NCBI GenBank assembly: GCA_964405685.1
Contig: CAYOOP010000001.1
Span: 372,001-436,000, forward strand
Direction: 5' to 3'
DNA length: 64,000 nucleotides
Source of the DNA: CAYOOP01 sp964405685
Lineage (GTDB): Bacteria > Pseudomonadota > Alphaproteobacteria > Rickettsiales > SXRF01
Shown here: one piece after another, positions 24,141-33,200 of the stretch
Layout of the letters: the number at the start of each line of letters is the position of its first letter
How positions within the stretch are numbered: position 1 is the stretch's first letter
Program-made: the position numbers and the translations under genes
Notes under the pieces: generated by a model
The model's database searches: none
What the model saw: the letters and a program-made list of their open reading frames with translations, nothing else
Told to the model about the DNA's origin: nothing

Positions 24141-25433
24141 ATGACAAAACCACTTAACATCGCAATTGCTGGGCTCGGAACGGTCGGCCTAGGTGCCGCC
24201 GAGGTTTTGCTGACGCAAAAGAATCTGCTCGAAAAACGTGCGGGCAAGGCGCTGAATCTGGTTGCGGTTTCTGCAAAGGATAAAACTAAGAAACGTAACG
24301 TCGATTTAAGTGGCATTGATTTTGTGGACGATGCAATGGCGCTCGCTTCTCGTGCAGATATTGACGTAATTGTTGAAGTGATCGGTGGCTCCGAGGGGAT
24401 TGCTAAAGCCTTGGTCGAAACCGCGCTTACAAATGGCAAATCAGTCGTTACCGCCAACAAAGCCTTGATCGCCCACCACGGCATCGTTCTTGCAAAAATC
24501 GCAGAATCGAAAAACGTAGTGCTCGCATTTGAAGCAGCGGTTGCCGGCGGCATTCCCGTTATTAAAGCACTGCGCGATGGCCTAGCCGCCAACCAATTTA
24601 CCCGCATCGCCGGCATTTTAAACGGCACCTGCAACTATATTTTGACGCAAATGCTAAAACAAAACGTCTCGTTTAAAGCCGCACTTAACGATGCGCAAAG
24701 ATTGGGTTATGCAGAAGCAGACCCCACGTTTGACGTCGATGGCATCGACACCGCGCACAAGCTTGCCATTCTCGCAAGCCTCGCTTTTGGTATCGCGCCC
24801 GCCATCGAAAAAGTGGAGACCAGTGGCATCCGCCCGATTACTCAAAAAGACATTCAACTCACTGAAAAACTGGGCTACCGCATTAAACTTCTCGGTATTG
24901 CCTCGCGTTCGGAAAATGGCATCACCCAGCGTGTGCACCCATGTTTGGTACCTGCAAGCTCACCGCTTGCGAACGTACACGATGTCTACAACGCCATCGT
25001 CGTAGAGGGTGACTGCGTGGGCAAGGTGTTTTTCGAAGGCCGTGGTGCCGGCGCCGGCCCAACTGCCTCGTCCGTTGTTGCTGATATTATGGATATCGCG
25101 CGCGGCACTCAGTACAAACCATTTACCATGCCTGTTGCACAACTCAGCCCCCTAAAACAAGCAAGTCTCGAGACGCTCGAGATGCCCTACTATCTGCGCC
25201 TTAGCGTGGTTGATAAACCAGGCGTGCTCGCTGAAATTACAAGCCTTTTTAAAACCCACAGCATTTCCGTGCGCTCCCTCTTTCAGGATGAGCCAACGCC
25301 AAATGCGCCGGCTGATGTGGTGCTCGTAACCCACCCCGTGAAAGAAGTGGCGATGAATAAAGCTATCGTCGCTTTGTCCGAATTTAAATCTGTACTTGAA
25401 CCCCCCATGCTGCTTAGAATCGAGGAGCTATGA
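24141..25433 (+). CDS. hom: Homoserine dehydrogenase with ACT domain
   Basis: A 430-residue NAD(P)-dependent enzyme making homoserine from aspartate semialdehyde for Thr and Met. The nucleotide fold is IAIAGLGTVGLGAAEVLL (about residues 6-23). KSVVTANKALIAHHG and FEAAVAGGIPVIKALRDGLAANQ follow, then ILNGTCNYILTQM and GYAEADPTFDVDGIDTAHKL, the family signature with catalytic Lys and Asp. A C-terminal ACT domain (about 350-430: YLRLSVVDKPGVLAEITSLF) is the likely threonine feedback site. It opens an operon with glpX, lgt and the MidA gene, each overlapping by 4 bp. hom next to glpX is common in alphaproteobacteria. Confidence 0.97.
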   Translation: MTKPLNIAIAGLGTVGLGAAEVLLTQKNLLEKRAGKALNLVAVSAKDKTKKRNVDLSGIDFVDDAMALASRADIDVIVEVIGGSEGIAKALVETALTNGKSVVTANKALIAHHGIVLAKIAESKNVVLAFEAAVAGGIPVIKALRDGLAANQFTRIAGILNGTCNYILTQMLKQNVSFKAALNDAQRLGYAEADPTFDVDGIDTAHKLAILASLAFGIAPAIEKVETSGIRPITQKDIQLTEKLGYRIKLLGIASRSENGITQRVHPCLVPASSPLANVHDVYNAIVVEGDCVGKVFFEGRGAGAGPTASSVVADIMDIARGTQYKPFTMPVAQLSPLKQASLETLEMPYYLRLSVVDKPGVLAEITSLFKTHSISVRSLFQDEPTPNAPADVVLVTHPVKEVAMNKAIVALSEFKSVLEPPMLLRIEEL

Positions 25434-26437
25434 CTGAAGCCGCTAAAACCCTAGACGAATCCTACACCATGGACCGCAATTTTGCACTTGAGGCGATCCG
25501 CGTGACCGAATCCGCTGCACTCGCCGCTTCCAAATGGATGGGCCTCGGCGAAGAAAAAGAAGCCGACCGCGCGGCGGTCAATGCCATGCGCGAAACGCTC
25601 AACACGCTGTCGATTGATGGTATGGTAGTCATCGGTGAAGGCGAGCGCGACAAAGCGCCCATGCTCTATATCGGCGAAAAAGTCGGCGCGAACCCCGGCA
25701 AGGGTCCGAAAATCGATATCGCTCTCGACCCCTTAGAGGGCACCACGCTGTGTGCCCACGGTGCCGCAAATGCCATGGCCGTACTCGCCATGGCCGACGC
25801 CGGTGGATTCCTGCATGCGCCGGATGTGTACATGGATAAAATCGCCGTCGGCGGCAATTTGCCGGAAGGCGTCGTAGACCTCGACAACGCCCCCGCGCAA
25901 AATTTAAAAAACCTCGCAAAAGCAAAAAAATGCAACGTTGCTGATTTGGTTGCGTGCATTCTCGAACGCCCACGCCACGAAGAACTCATCGCCAAAACCC
26001 GCGAAACCGGTGTACGCATTAAGCTGATTACCGATGGTGACGTGGCAGGCGTTATGGCCACCTCACGACCCGACACCGGCATCCATATCTATATGGGCAT
26101 CGGCGGTGCTCCCGAAGGCGTGCTTGCGGCTGCAGCCCTCCAATGCATCGGCGGCCAAATGCAGGGCCGTTTGATCTTCCGCGACGAGGACGAAAAAGCC
26201 CGCGCATCACGCCTTGGTATCACCGACTTAAATCGCAAATATTTGCTGAATGATTTAGCGCATGGCAATGTCATGTTTGCTGCTACCGGTGTCACCGATG
26301 GTTCCATGCTAAACGGTGTAAAACGTTTCCCGGGTGGCGCCATCACCCAATCGATCGTCATGCGCTCCTCGACCGGTACGGTCCGCATCATCGAAGCGCA
26401 TCACAACTTTACCCGCAAGAAATGGGTGGGTGAGTGA
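25430..26437 (+). CDS. glpX: Fructose-1,6-bisphosphatase class II
   Basis: A 335-residue Mn2+-dependent gluconeogenic phosphatase. Motifs are AVNAMRETLNTLSIDGMVVI, GEGERDKAPMLYIGEKVG (metal site, about residues 65-82), IDIALDPLEGTTLCAHGA with the DPLEGT signature (about 96-113), ITDGDVAGVMATSRPDTGIH and IYMGIGGAPEGVLAAAAL. Length is normal. The start codon overlaps the hom stop (ATGA) and the stop overlaps the lgt start (GTGA), consistent with coupled translation. Confidence 0.97.
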   Translation: MTEAAKTLDESYTMDRNFALEAIRVTESAALAASKWMGLGEEKEADRAAVNAMRETLNTLSIDGMVVIGEGERDKAPMLYIGEKVGANPGKGPKIDIALDPLEGTTLCAHGAANAMAVLAMADAGGFLHAPDVYMDKIAVGGNLPEGVVDLDNAPAQNLKNLAKAKKCNVADLVACILERPRHEELIAKTRETGVRIKLITDGDVAGVMATSRPDTGIHIYMGIGGAPEGVLAAAALQCIGGQMQGRLIFRDEDEKARASRLGITDLNRKYLLNDLAHGNVMFAATGVTDGSMLNGVKRFPGGAITQSIVMRSSTGTVRIIEAHHNFTRKKWVGE

Positions 26438-27222
26438 TTGCCTATCCCAACATCGACCCCGTCGCCATTGCCATTGGCCCGCTTGCTATTCGTTGGTATT
26501 CGCTAGCCTATCTTGCCGGCATTGTGCTCGGGTGGTGGATCTTAAAACGCCTCAATCGGCGCTTCCCCATCACCCATCTTTCCGCCAAGGCGCTTGATGA
26601 TGTAATTATGTATGCGACCCTCGGCATCGTCTTCGGCGGCCGGCTGGGTTATTGTCTGATCTATAATCATGATTATTATTTCGCGCATCCGCTCGAAATC
26701 CTGCACGTCTGGAAAGGCGGCATGTCCTTCCACGGTGGCATGGTGGGATTGGTCGTCGGCGTATATTTGCTGTGCAAAAAATACCGCATCGCCTTCTTCG
26801 ATTTAATCGACCGCATCGCACTTGTGGCCCCCATCGGCCTTTTTTGCGGCCGCATCGCCAATTTCATCAACGGCGAGCTTTATGGCCGCGTAAGTGATGT
26901 GCCGTGGGCGATGGTGTTCCCAAACGGTGGCGGGTCTCCCCGCCATCCCAGCCAGCTCTACCAGGCGGGAATGGAAGGAATTTTGCTCGGACTGCTTATG
27001 CTGTGGTTGTGGAACCGCACGCCGATGCGCGCTCACCCCGGAAAGATCAGCGGCATTTTTTTGATTGGTTACGGGTTGGCCCGCATCATTGGCGAATGCT
27101 TCCGCGAGCCGGATGCGCAGCTGGGCTTTCTCTGGGAGCAGCTTACCATGGGCCAATTGCTTTCTATCCCTATGGTGCTGCTTGGCGTTTGGCTCTGGCG
27201 GCACCCACCTAAGATCACATGA
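26434..27222 (+). CDS. lgt: Prolipoprotein diacylglyceryl transferase
   Basis: An inner-membrane enzyme of 262 residues with about seven helices that transfers diacylglycerol from phosphatidylglycerol to the lipobox cysteine of prolipoproteins. The start is GTG at 26434, overlapping glpX by 4 bp. Conserved elements are IRWYSLAYLAGIVLGWWIL (about residues 18-36), GGRLGYCLIYN, MSFHGGMVGLVVGVYL with the essential His of HGG, and the signature GRIANFINGELYGRVSD (about 140-156), followed by PRHPSQLYQAGMEG. The lipoproteins at 9344 and 14571 are plausible substrates. Confidence 0.97.
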   Translation: MIAYPNIDPVAIAIGPLAIRWYSLAYLAGIVLGWWILKRLNRRFPITHLSAKALDDVIMYATLGIVFGGRLGYCLIYNHDYYFAHPLEILHVWKGGMSFHGGMVGLVVGVYLLCKKYRIAFFDLIDRIALVAPIGLFCGRIANFINGELYGRVSDVPWAMVFPNGGGSPRHPSQLYQAGMEGILLGLLMLWLWNRTPMRAHPGKISGIFLIGYGLARIIGECFREPDAQLGFLWEQLTMGQLLSIPMVLLGVWLWRHPPKIT

Positions 27223-28196
27223 GCCTAACCGAAAAACTAAAAAAACGCCTGGCCACCGAGAAATTCATTTCGGTAGCGGAATATATGAGCGCTTGTCTTC
27301 TTGATCCAGAATTTGGCTATTACGCCACCCGCACCCCCTTTGGCACCAAGGGCGATTTCATCACCGCTCCTGAAATCAGCCAGATTTTCGGAGAAATTAT
27401 CGGTGCATGGGTCGCAAGCGCATGGCAATCCGCCGGAAACCCGGAGGCGAGCATCGTTGAACTGGGCGGCGGCCGCGGCACGCTGATGCACGATGCGCTG
27501 CGCGCCACCAAAAATGTGCCGCATTTTCATGCCCGCACCCAAGTTGTTATGGTCGAAGCAAGCCCGGCGCTGGCCAAGCAACAGCAAGAAATCTTGCGCG
27601 ATGCCCACCCAAACACAACAACGCAGACCGCACTTTTGCCGCTACCCGAGCGCTCCTGCTTTTTCATCGCCAATGAATTTTTCGATGCGCTGCCCATTGA
27701 GCAAACCATTAATGGCAAGCTGCGTCGCATTGTGTGGGACGGTGCGTTCAAATTCGAGAATTTGGGGCAGGGCGAGATCATGGAGCGCTGTCCGGAAGCC
27801 AAAGCCATTATGCAGCAGATTTGCGGCCATTTAAAAGCCCATGGTGGTGCGCTGATTGTAGCAGATTATGGATACACCAAAGCCGCACCCGGCGAGACGC
27901 TTCAAGCGGTAAAAAACCACGCCTATGTCGATGTGCTAGCAACCCCGGGCGAGGCCGACCTCACCGCGCACGTCAATTTTGAAGCGTTGGCAACTATCGC
28001 CAAACGCCACCAACTCCACACCCGCCTCCAAACCCAGGGCGATTTTTTGCACGAAAACGCGGCGGAGTTTAGGGCTGCCGCCTTATGCAAAGGCCGTGAT
28101 GCTGGGCAACAAGCAGAGATAGTTCAAGGGCTTGAGCGCTTGATGGCACCCCATCAGATGGGAGAGCTCTTTAAGGTGATGACGATTTTGGCGTGA
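27219..28196 (+). CDS. SAM-dependent methyltransferase, MidA/NDUFAF7 family (DUF185)
   Basis: A 325-residue class I methyltransferase of the family whose mitochondrial member NDUFAF7/MidA methylates an Arg of complex I subunit NDUFS2 during assembly. The motifs are FISVAEYMSACLLDPEFGYY, GDFITAPEISQIFGEIIGAW, SIVELGGGRGTLMHDALRA (SAM-binding glycine motif, about residues 70-88), FIANEFFDALPIEQ and ALIVADYGYTKAAPGETLQA. The target in bacteria is inferred to be respiratory complex I. It overlaps lgt by 4 bp and closes the hom operon; a 68-bp gap follows. Confidence 0.92.
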   Translation: MSLTEKLKKRLATEKFISVAEYMSACLLDPEFGYYATRTPFGTKGDFITAPEISQIFGEIIGAWVASAWQSAGNPEASIVELGGGRGTLMHDALRATKNVPHFHARTQVVMVEASPALAKQQQEILRDAHPNTTTQTALLPLPERSCFFIANEFFDALPIEQTINGKLRRIVWDGAFKFENLGQGEIMERCPEAKAIMQQICGHLKAHGGALIVADYGYTKAAPGETLQAVKNHAYVDVLATPGEADLTAHVNFEALATIAKRHQLHTRLQTQGDFLHENAAEFRAAALCKGRDAGQQAEIVQGLERLMAPHQMGELFKVMTILA

Positions 28197-28264
28197 AACG
28201 CTTGTCAAACGGGGTGCGCGGGCGTATAAAAAAGAAACATTAAAAAAAATAAAAGAGACCTTAC

Positions 28265-28684
28265 ATGCAGCAGGCAAACAGCATGACTGTACGCCCTAAA
28301 ATTGGCCGGCCACCTTCCTTGGAAGCCGATAAGCCACTTGTTGCCGTATGGGAGCAATTGCCCGGCTGGCATCGCCGCCGTCAAATTGCTCTTGGGGCTA
28401 TGGCCGCTGCAGCGTTTGGCTTGCTTGCCGCCTTTTTAGCTGCCCAAAAAAACGAAGGCGCCACCTCCCAACAGCAACTCACAGAAATAGCGCCCGCAGC
28501 CGGCAGCGCTATTGCCAAAACGGATACCGGTGTAACCATCCAAAGCAAATCGGGCAATGAAAGCTTATCCGGCAGCATGGTGGTGGTGGGTGCGGCAGAT
28601 GCTTCACTGGTGGGGTCCGAACCCCATAAAGACCTTTCGCCCGAAGACAAGCAGCGCCTGCTTGAGATCATCAGTAGGCACTAA
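28265..28684 (+). CDS. Hypothetical single-pass membrane protein
   Basis: A 139-residue protein with a basic Pro-rich cytoplasmic N-terminus (TVRPKIGRPPSLEADKP), one membrane helix at about residues 40-60 (IALGAMAAAAFGLLAAFLAA) and a Gln/Ser/Thr-rich periplasmic tail ending in a short predicted helix (SPEDKQRLLEIISRH). I do not recognise the family. Its stop codon overlaps the ATG of the TAXI-type binding protein by 1 bp, so the two are translated together and may act together at the inner membrane. Codon 7 is an alternative ATG. Confidence 0.65.
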   Translation: MQQANSMTVRPKIGRPPSLEADKPLVAVWEQLPGWHRRRQIALGAMAAAAFGLLAAFLAAQKNEGATSQQQLTEIAPAAGSAIAKTDTGVTIQSKSGNESLSGSMVVVGAADASLVGSEPHKDLSPEDKQRLLEIISRH

Positions 28685-29679
28685 TGCGTAAATTTCTTTG
28701 TGTTTTGGCTTGTACCCTAATCGTATGCCCGGCAATGGCCGCATCCAAACACCATAGCTCCAAACATAAAACGTCTAAATCCAGCGTTTCCAAATTTGCC
28801 ACGCCGATGGCGCTTGGCATGGTCACGGGTCCTGAAACCGGAACCTATATTGAAATTGGCCGCGATATCGCAGGCGTTGCCAAAAAAGCGGGTGTGGACA
28901 TCGAGGTTAAACCCTCCGATGGTTCGATCGAAAACATCAAGCGCATTCAAAGCAAAGAAAACGCTGCCCTTGGCATTGTCCAATCCGACGTGCTCGGGTT
29001 TTTAAAACGCTCGCAAAGCCCCGAAACCGCTAAAATCGCCGCAAGCTTGCGCATGGTGGTGCCGCTCTATAAAGAAGAGGTGCATGTGCTCGTGCGTAAA
29101 GACATCAAGAATTTCTCGGATTTAAAAGGCAAGCGCGTGGTGGTCGGTGAAGAAGGCAGCGGCAATATGCTGACGGCCGTCAACCTGCTTGCACTCATGA
29201 ACATCAAAGTGCGCGAGACGCAAAAGCTCTCACCCCCCGAAGGTGTGCTGGCGGTGCTCGATAACCAGGCCGATGCGGTGATTTTCGTTGGCGGCAAGCC
29301 GGTAAAGCTGTTTAAAAACATGGAATCCTTAAGTCGTCCGGAAAACATTCAATTTGCGCATTTGCTTGAAGACTTGCATTTTTTACCGCTCAATGACCCC
29401 AAAATGCTCGCGGAATACGAACCCTCCGAAATCACACCGATGGATTATTCCTTTGCCACCGAAACGACCCCCACTATTGCCGTGCGGGCTGTGCTCGTTT
29501 CCTATGATTTTTCTGGCAAGGGCGCCGATAGAAAACAGCGTTGTGCCGCCATCGGAAAAATTAGCAAGGTCTTGAGCGCCTCACTTCCCGATCTTCAAAA
29601 AGACGGCCACCCCAAATGGCGGGACGTAGATTTAACCCGCAACCTCAACCTCTGGAAACGCGACGCTTGCGTCTTGTAG
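28684..29679 (+). CDS. TAXI family TRAP transporter solute-binding protein
   Basis: A 331-residue periplasmic protein. The signal peptide is residues 1-19 (ending AMAA), followed by a His/Ser/Lys-rich stretch (SKHHSSKHKTSKSSVSK). The TAXI-type binding domain starts at MALGMVTGPETGTYIEIGRD and continues with IQSKENAALGIVQSDVLGF, VRKDIKNFSDLKGKRVVVGE, GSGNMLTAVNLL and AVIFVGGKPVKLFKNM. The family binds acids such as glutamate for TRAP transporters. No TRAP permease gene is nearby, so it either works with a distant permease or has another role. The upstream membrane protein overlaps it by 1 bp. Confidence 0.85.
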   Translation: MRKFLCVLACTLIVCPAMAASKHHSSKHKTSKSSVSKFATPMALGMVTGPETGTYIEIGRDIAGVAKKAGVDIEVKPSDGSIENIKRIQSKENAALGIVQSDVLGFLKRSQSPETAKIAASLRMVVPLYKEEVHVLVRKDIKNFSDLKGKRVVVGEEGSGNMLTAVNLLALMNIKVRETQKLSPPEGVLAVLDNQADAVIFVGGKPVKLFKNMESLSRPENIQFAHLLEDLHFLPLNDPKMLAEYEPSEITPMDYSFATETTPTIAVRAVLVSYDFSGKGADRKQRCAAIGKISKVLSASLPDLQKDGHPKWRDVDLTRNLNLWKRDACVL

Positions 29680-29742
29680 CGGTAGAGTAAGAACGCTGTT
29701 TGGTTTCCCAGTGACCATAATTGTAACCATATCTTAACCGAA

Positions 29743-29776
29743 CTGTCACAAAACTGTCATAATTTTATGGTATTCT
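29743..29776 (+). promoter_or_regulatory. Pho box with correctly spaced -10 (PhoB-dependent promoter)
   Basis: CTGTCACAAAACTGTCAT (29743-29760) has two CTGTCA repeats exactly 11 bp apart and differs from the classical Pho box only at repeat-end bases. A -10-like TATTCT (29771-29776) begins 10 bp after the box, the spacing of PhoB-activated promoters where the box replaces the -35. Transcription would start near 29783. No gene of recognisable coding length lies downstream before the terminator at 30216. Confidence 0.7.
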
Positions 29777-29782
29777 GAGTTT

Positions 29783-30247
29783 ATCAGCCAAGGGGAAACC
29801 GACTTAGAAACAAGAAAAAAGCCAAAATCTTGAATAATAAGAAGGGAAGAGTTGATAACAGGGAGAAAAGCACGAAGGAAGAAGAAGCACCGGACCTACC
29901 TACAACGAATTCAATAAAATGAATATCATGTGGAGGATTACATTAGAGTTATCGCAAGTAACGTTAATGTAAATATACGATTAGAATGCCAAAAGCAAGC
30001 ACAATCGTACCGATGCGTCAGAAAAACCTAAGTGAATGATTGCCATCAAGAAATTGATGTCCTGAAGAGAAGTAAGGATAGAACATCTTGGAGACTCTGA
30101 AAGATCAGACGAAAAGATGAAAAATCTAGCAATGTTTCTCCCTGTTTCCCGACGGACTCCATGTTGAAGTGGTCGTCATAAAACCAGAAAAATAGTTTTG
30201 ATAAGACACAGAAGTAAAAAACCCCGCTTTTTAGGGCGGGGTTTTTT
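29783..30247 (+). ncRNA. Candidate structured non-coding RNA under Pho control
   Basis: About 465 bases between the Pho-type promoter and a strong terminator contain no open frame longer than a few dozen codons. AACAGGGAGAAA (29857-29868) is perfectly complementary to TTTCTCCCTGTT (30135-30146), closing a domain of about 290 nt. GGGAAAC (29793-29799) can alternatively pair with GTTTCCC (30144-30150), which overlaps the first pairing, so two mutually exclusive folds are possible. It does not show RNase P, tmRNA or SRP RNA signatures. A short-peptide mRNA (for example the 17-codon frame at about 29919) is the alternative. Confidence 0.4.
30216..30247. terminator. Bidirectional terminator between the Pho-type transcript and rpoC
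   Basis: AAAAAACCCCGC (30216-30227) and GCGGGGTTTTTT (30236-30247) form a perfect 12-bp stem with an 8-nt loop. T tracts lie on both strands, so it can end the plus-strand transcript and the minus-strand rpoBC transcript 20 bp after the rpoC stop. Confidence 0.93.
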
Positions 30248-30266
30248 GCATAAATAATCTGCCTGC

Positions 30267-33200
30267 CTATGACCCCGTCAGTGCCTGAGGCGCATCACCG
30301 CTGTCGTTGGCTTCGATGCGTTTGGCGGCTTCTAAAGCGGCCTCGCGGTCGCGTTCGGCGGCTACACGGCGGAGTTTGGCGACCGTGGCACCGGTACCGG
30401 CCGGAATCAGCCGGCCGACGATGACGTTTTCCTTGAGGCCGGCCAGCGAATCAATCTTGCCATGGACAGACGCTTCGGTAAGCACGCGGGTCGTCTCTTG
30501 GAACGATGCAGCGGAGATGAAGCTGTGCGTTTGCAGCGATGCTTTGGTGATGCCTTGGAGCACCGAGAAAGCGCTCGCAGGTTTGTAACCTTCGCCAATT
30601 GTCTTCGCATTCACAGCTTCGAACTCTTCGCGGTCCACCTGTTCGCCAGAGAGGAAGGTGGTTTCGCCCGGGTTTTCGATCTCGACTTTTTGCAGCATCT
30701 GGCGGACGACCACCTCGATATGCTTGTCGTTGATCAACACCCCTTGCAGACGGTACACCTGCTGCACTTCCGTGACCATGTACGCAGCAAGCGCTTCCAC
30801 ACCCATAACGCGCAAGATATCGTGCGGTACCGGGTTGCCGTCCATCAGCAAATCACCCTTCTGGATGAAATCGCCCTCTTGTACGGTGATGTGTTTGCCT
30901 TTCGGGATCAGATACTCGATCGGCTGCAGGCCATCATCTTTGGGTTTAATGATGATGCGGCGTTTGTTTTTATAGTCCTTACCGAACTCCACCGTACCAT
31001 CCATCTCGCAGATGATCGCATGGTCTTTCGGCTTGCGGGCTTCAAACAACTCGGCAACACGCGGCAGACCGCCGGTGATGTCGTGGGTTTTCAGCGAGTC
31101 ACGCGGGATACGTGCGAGCACGTCGCCGGCGTGAACATCCTGACCGTCTTCGATCGAAAGGATCGCGCCGACAGGCAGGAAGTAACGTGCTTCCAGACCG
31201 TTTGCCAAGGTCACGATTTCGCCTTTTTTATCGCGTAGCGCTACGCGCGGTTTTAAGTCTGCGCCGCGGGTTTGCTGGCGCCAGTCGGTAACAATTTTGT
31301 TCGCCATACCGGTCGATTCATCCACCGCTTCACGGAGCGAAATACCTTCAACCAAGTCACGATAGTGCGCAATACCCGCGCGTTCGGTGATGATCGGCAG
31401 AGTGAACGGATCCCAATCAGCAAGCTTCTCACCGCGTTTGACGTTCGCGCCTTCTTTAACGATCAGGCGTGCGCCGTAAGGCACTTTGTAGCGTGCTTTT
31501 TCACGGTTACTTCCGTCACGGACGATGATTTCGCAGGTGCGGCTCATCACAATCGCGCGGCCTTTGGAATCTTCCACGATGTTTTTGTTGGTGAAAGAGA
31601 CCACGCCTTCTTGCGTCGTTTCCACAGCTGATTGTTCCGCGCCACGCTGCGCGGCGCCGCCGATGTGGAACGTACGCATGGTCAGCTGGGTACCCGGTTC
31701 ACCGATCGATTGAGCGGCGATGACACCCACCGCTTCACCCATGTTCACGGCTGTACCACGTGCCAAGTCACGGCCATAGCAATGCGCGCAGACGCCGACT
31801 TTGCTTTCGCAGGTCAGCACCGAACGCACGAGACAGGATTCAACGCCCGCCTCGTCTAGCTTCGCAACCAGCACTTCATCCATCAACGTATTGCGCGCGA
31901 TGATGAGTTGATCGGTCACGGGGTGGAAAATATCTTTCGCAGACACACGGCCCAAGACACGGTCTGCCAGCGGCACGGTCACCGTACCGCCGTCAATTAC
32001 CGCGCGCATGACGATACCGCGGTTGGTACCGCAATCTGGCTCGGTGATGATGCAGTCTTGCGACACATCCACGAGACGACGGGTCAAGTAACCCGAGTTC
32101 GCCGTTTTCAGCGCCGTATCCGCCAAGCCTTTACGCGCACCGTGCGAAGAGTTGAAGTACTCGAGTACCGAAAGCCCTTCTTTAAAGTTCGAAATAATCG
32201 GTGTTTCGATGATCTCGCCGGATGGCTTTGCCATTAAGCCCCGCATGCCGCACAGCTGTTTAATCTGCGCTGCGGAACCGCGGGCGCCGGAGTGTGCCAT
32301 CATGAAGATCGAGTTGATCTGGCTGGCTTTTTTCTTGCCGTCTTTGCTGGTTCCGACCGACGAAATTTCTTTCATCATGTCTTCGGCAACCTTCTCACCG
32401 CAATGCGACCAAGCGTCGATCACCTTGTTGTAACGCTCACCGTTGGTGATGAGACCGTCCGCATATTGCTGCTCGAACTGTTTCACTTCACCGAGGGTTG
32501 CATTCAGATGTTTTTCTTTGCTCGCAGGGATGATCATGTCGTCCTTACCGAACGAAATACCGGCGAGGCAGGCATTACGGAAACCAAGCGACATCAGATG
32601 ATCGGCGAAAATCACCGTCTCTTTTTGACCCGCGTGACGATAGACTTCATACAACAGATTCGAGACTTCTTTTTTCGTCATTACTTTGTTCACCGCCGAA
32701 TATGGCAGCAAATGGTGTTTAGGGAGCAATTCTGCAATCATCACGCGGCCGGGCGTCGAATCCACCAAGCGCACGGTGGGTTTGCCGGCATCGTCAATGG
32801 TGCGGAAGCGGTATTTGATTTTTGAATGCACGGTCACAACCTTCGCATCAAGCGCTTGTTGTACTTCGCCAGCATCTTTGAAAATCATGCCTTCGCCTTT
32901 TTCACCGTCGGATTCAAGCGACAGATAGTAGAGGCCCAGAACAATATCCTGAGACGGTACGATAATCGGCTTGCCGTTGGCAGGGGAGAGGATGTTGTTG
33001 GTCGACATCATCAACACGCGCGATTCCAGCTGTGCTTCAATCGACAGCGGCACGTGCACGGCCATTTGGTCACCATCGAAATCGGCGTTAAACGCCGTGC
33101 AAACGAGCGGGTGCAATTGAATGGCTTTGCCCTCAATCAGCACCGGCTCAAACGCTTGAATACCAAGGCGGTGCAGCGTCGGAGCACGGTTGAGGAGCAC

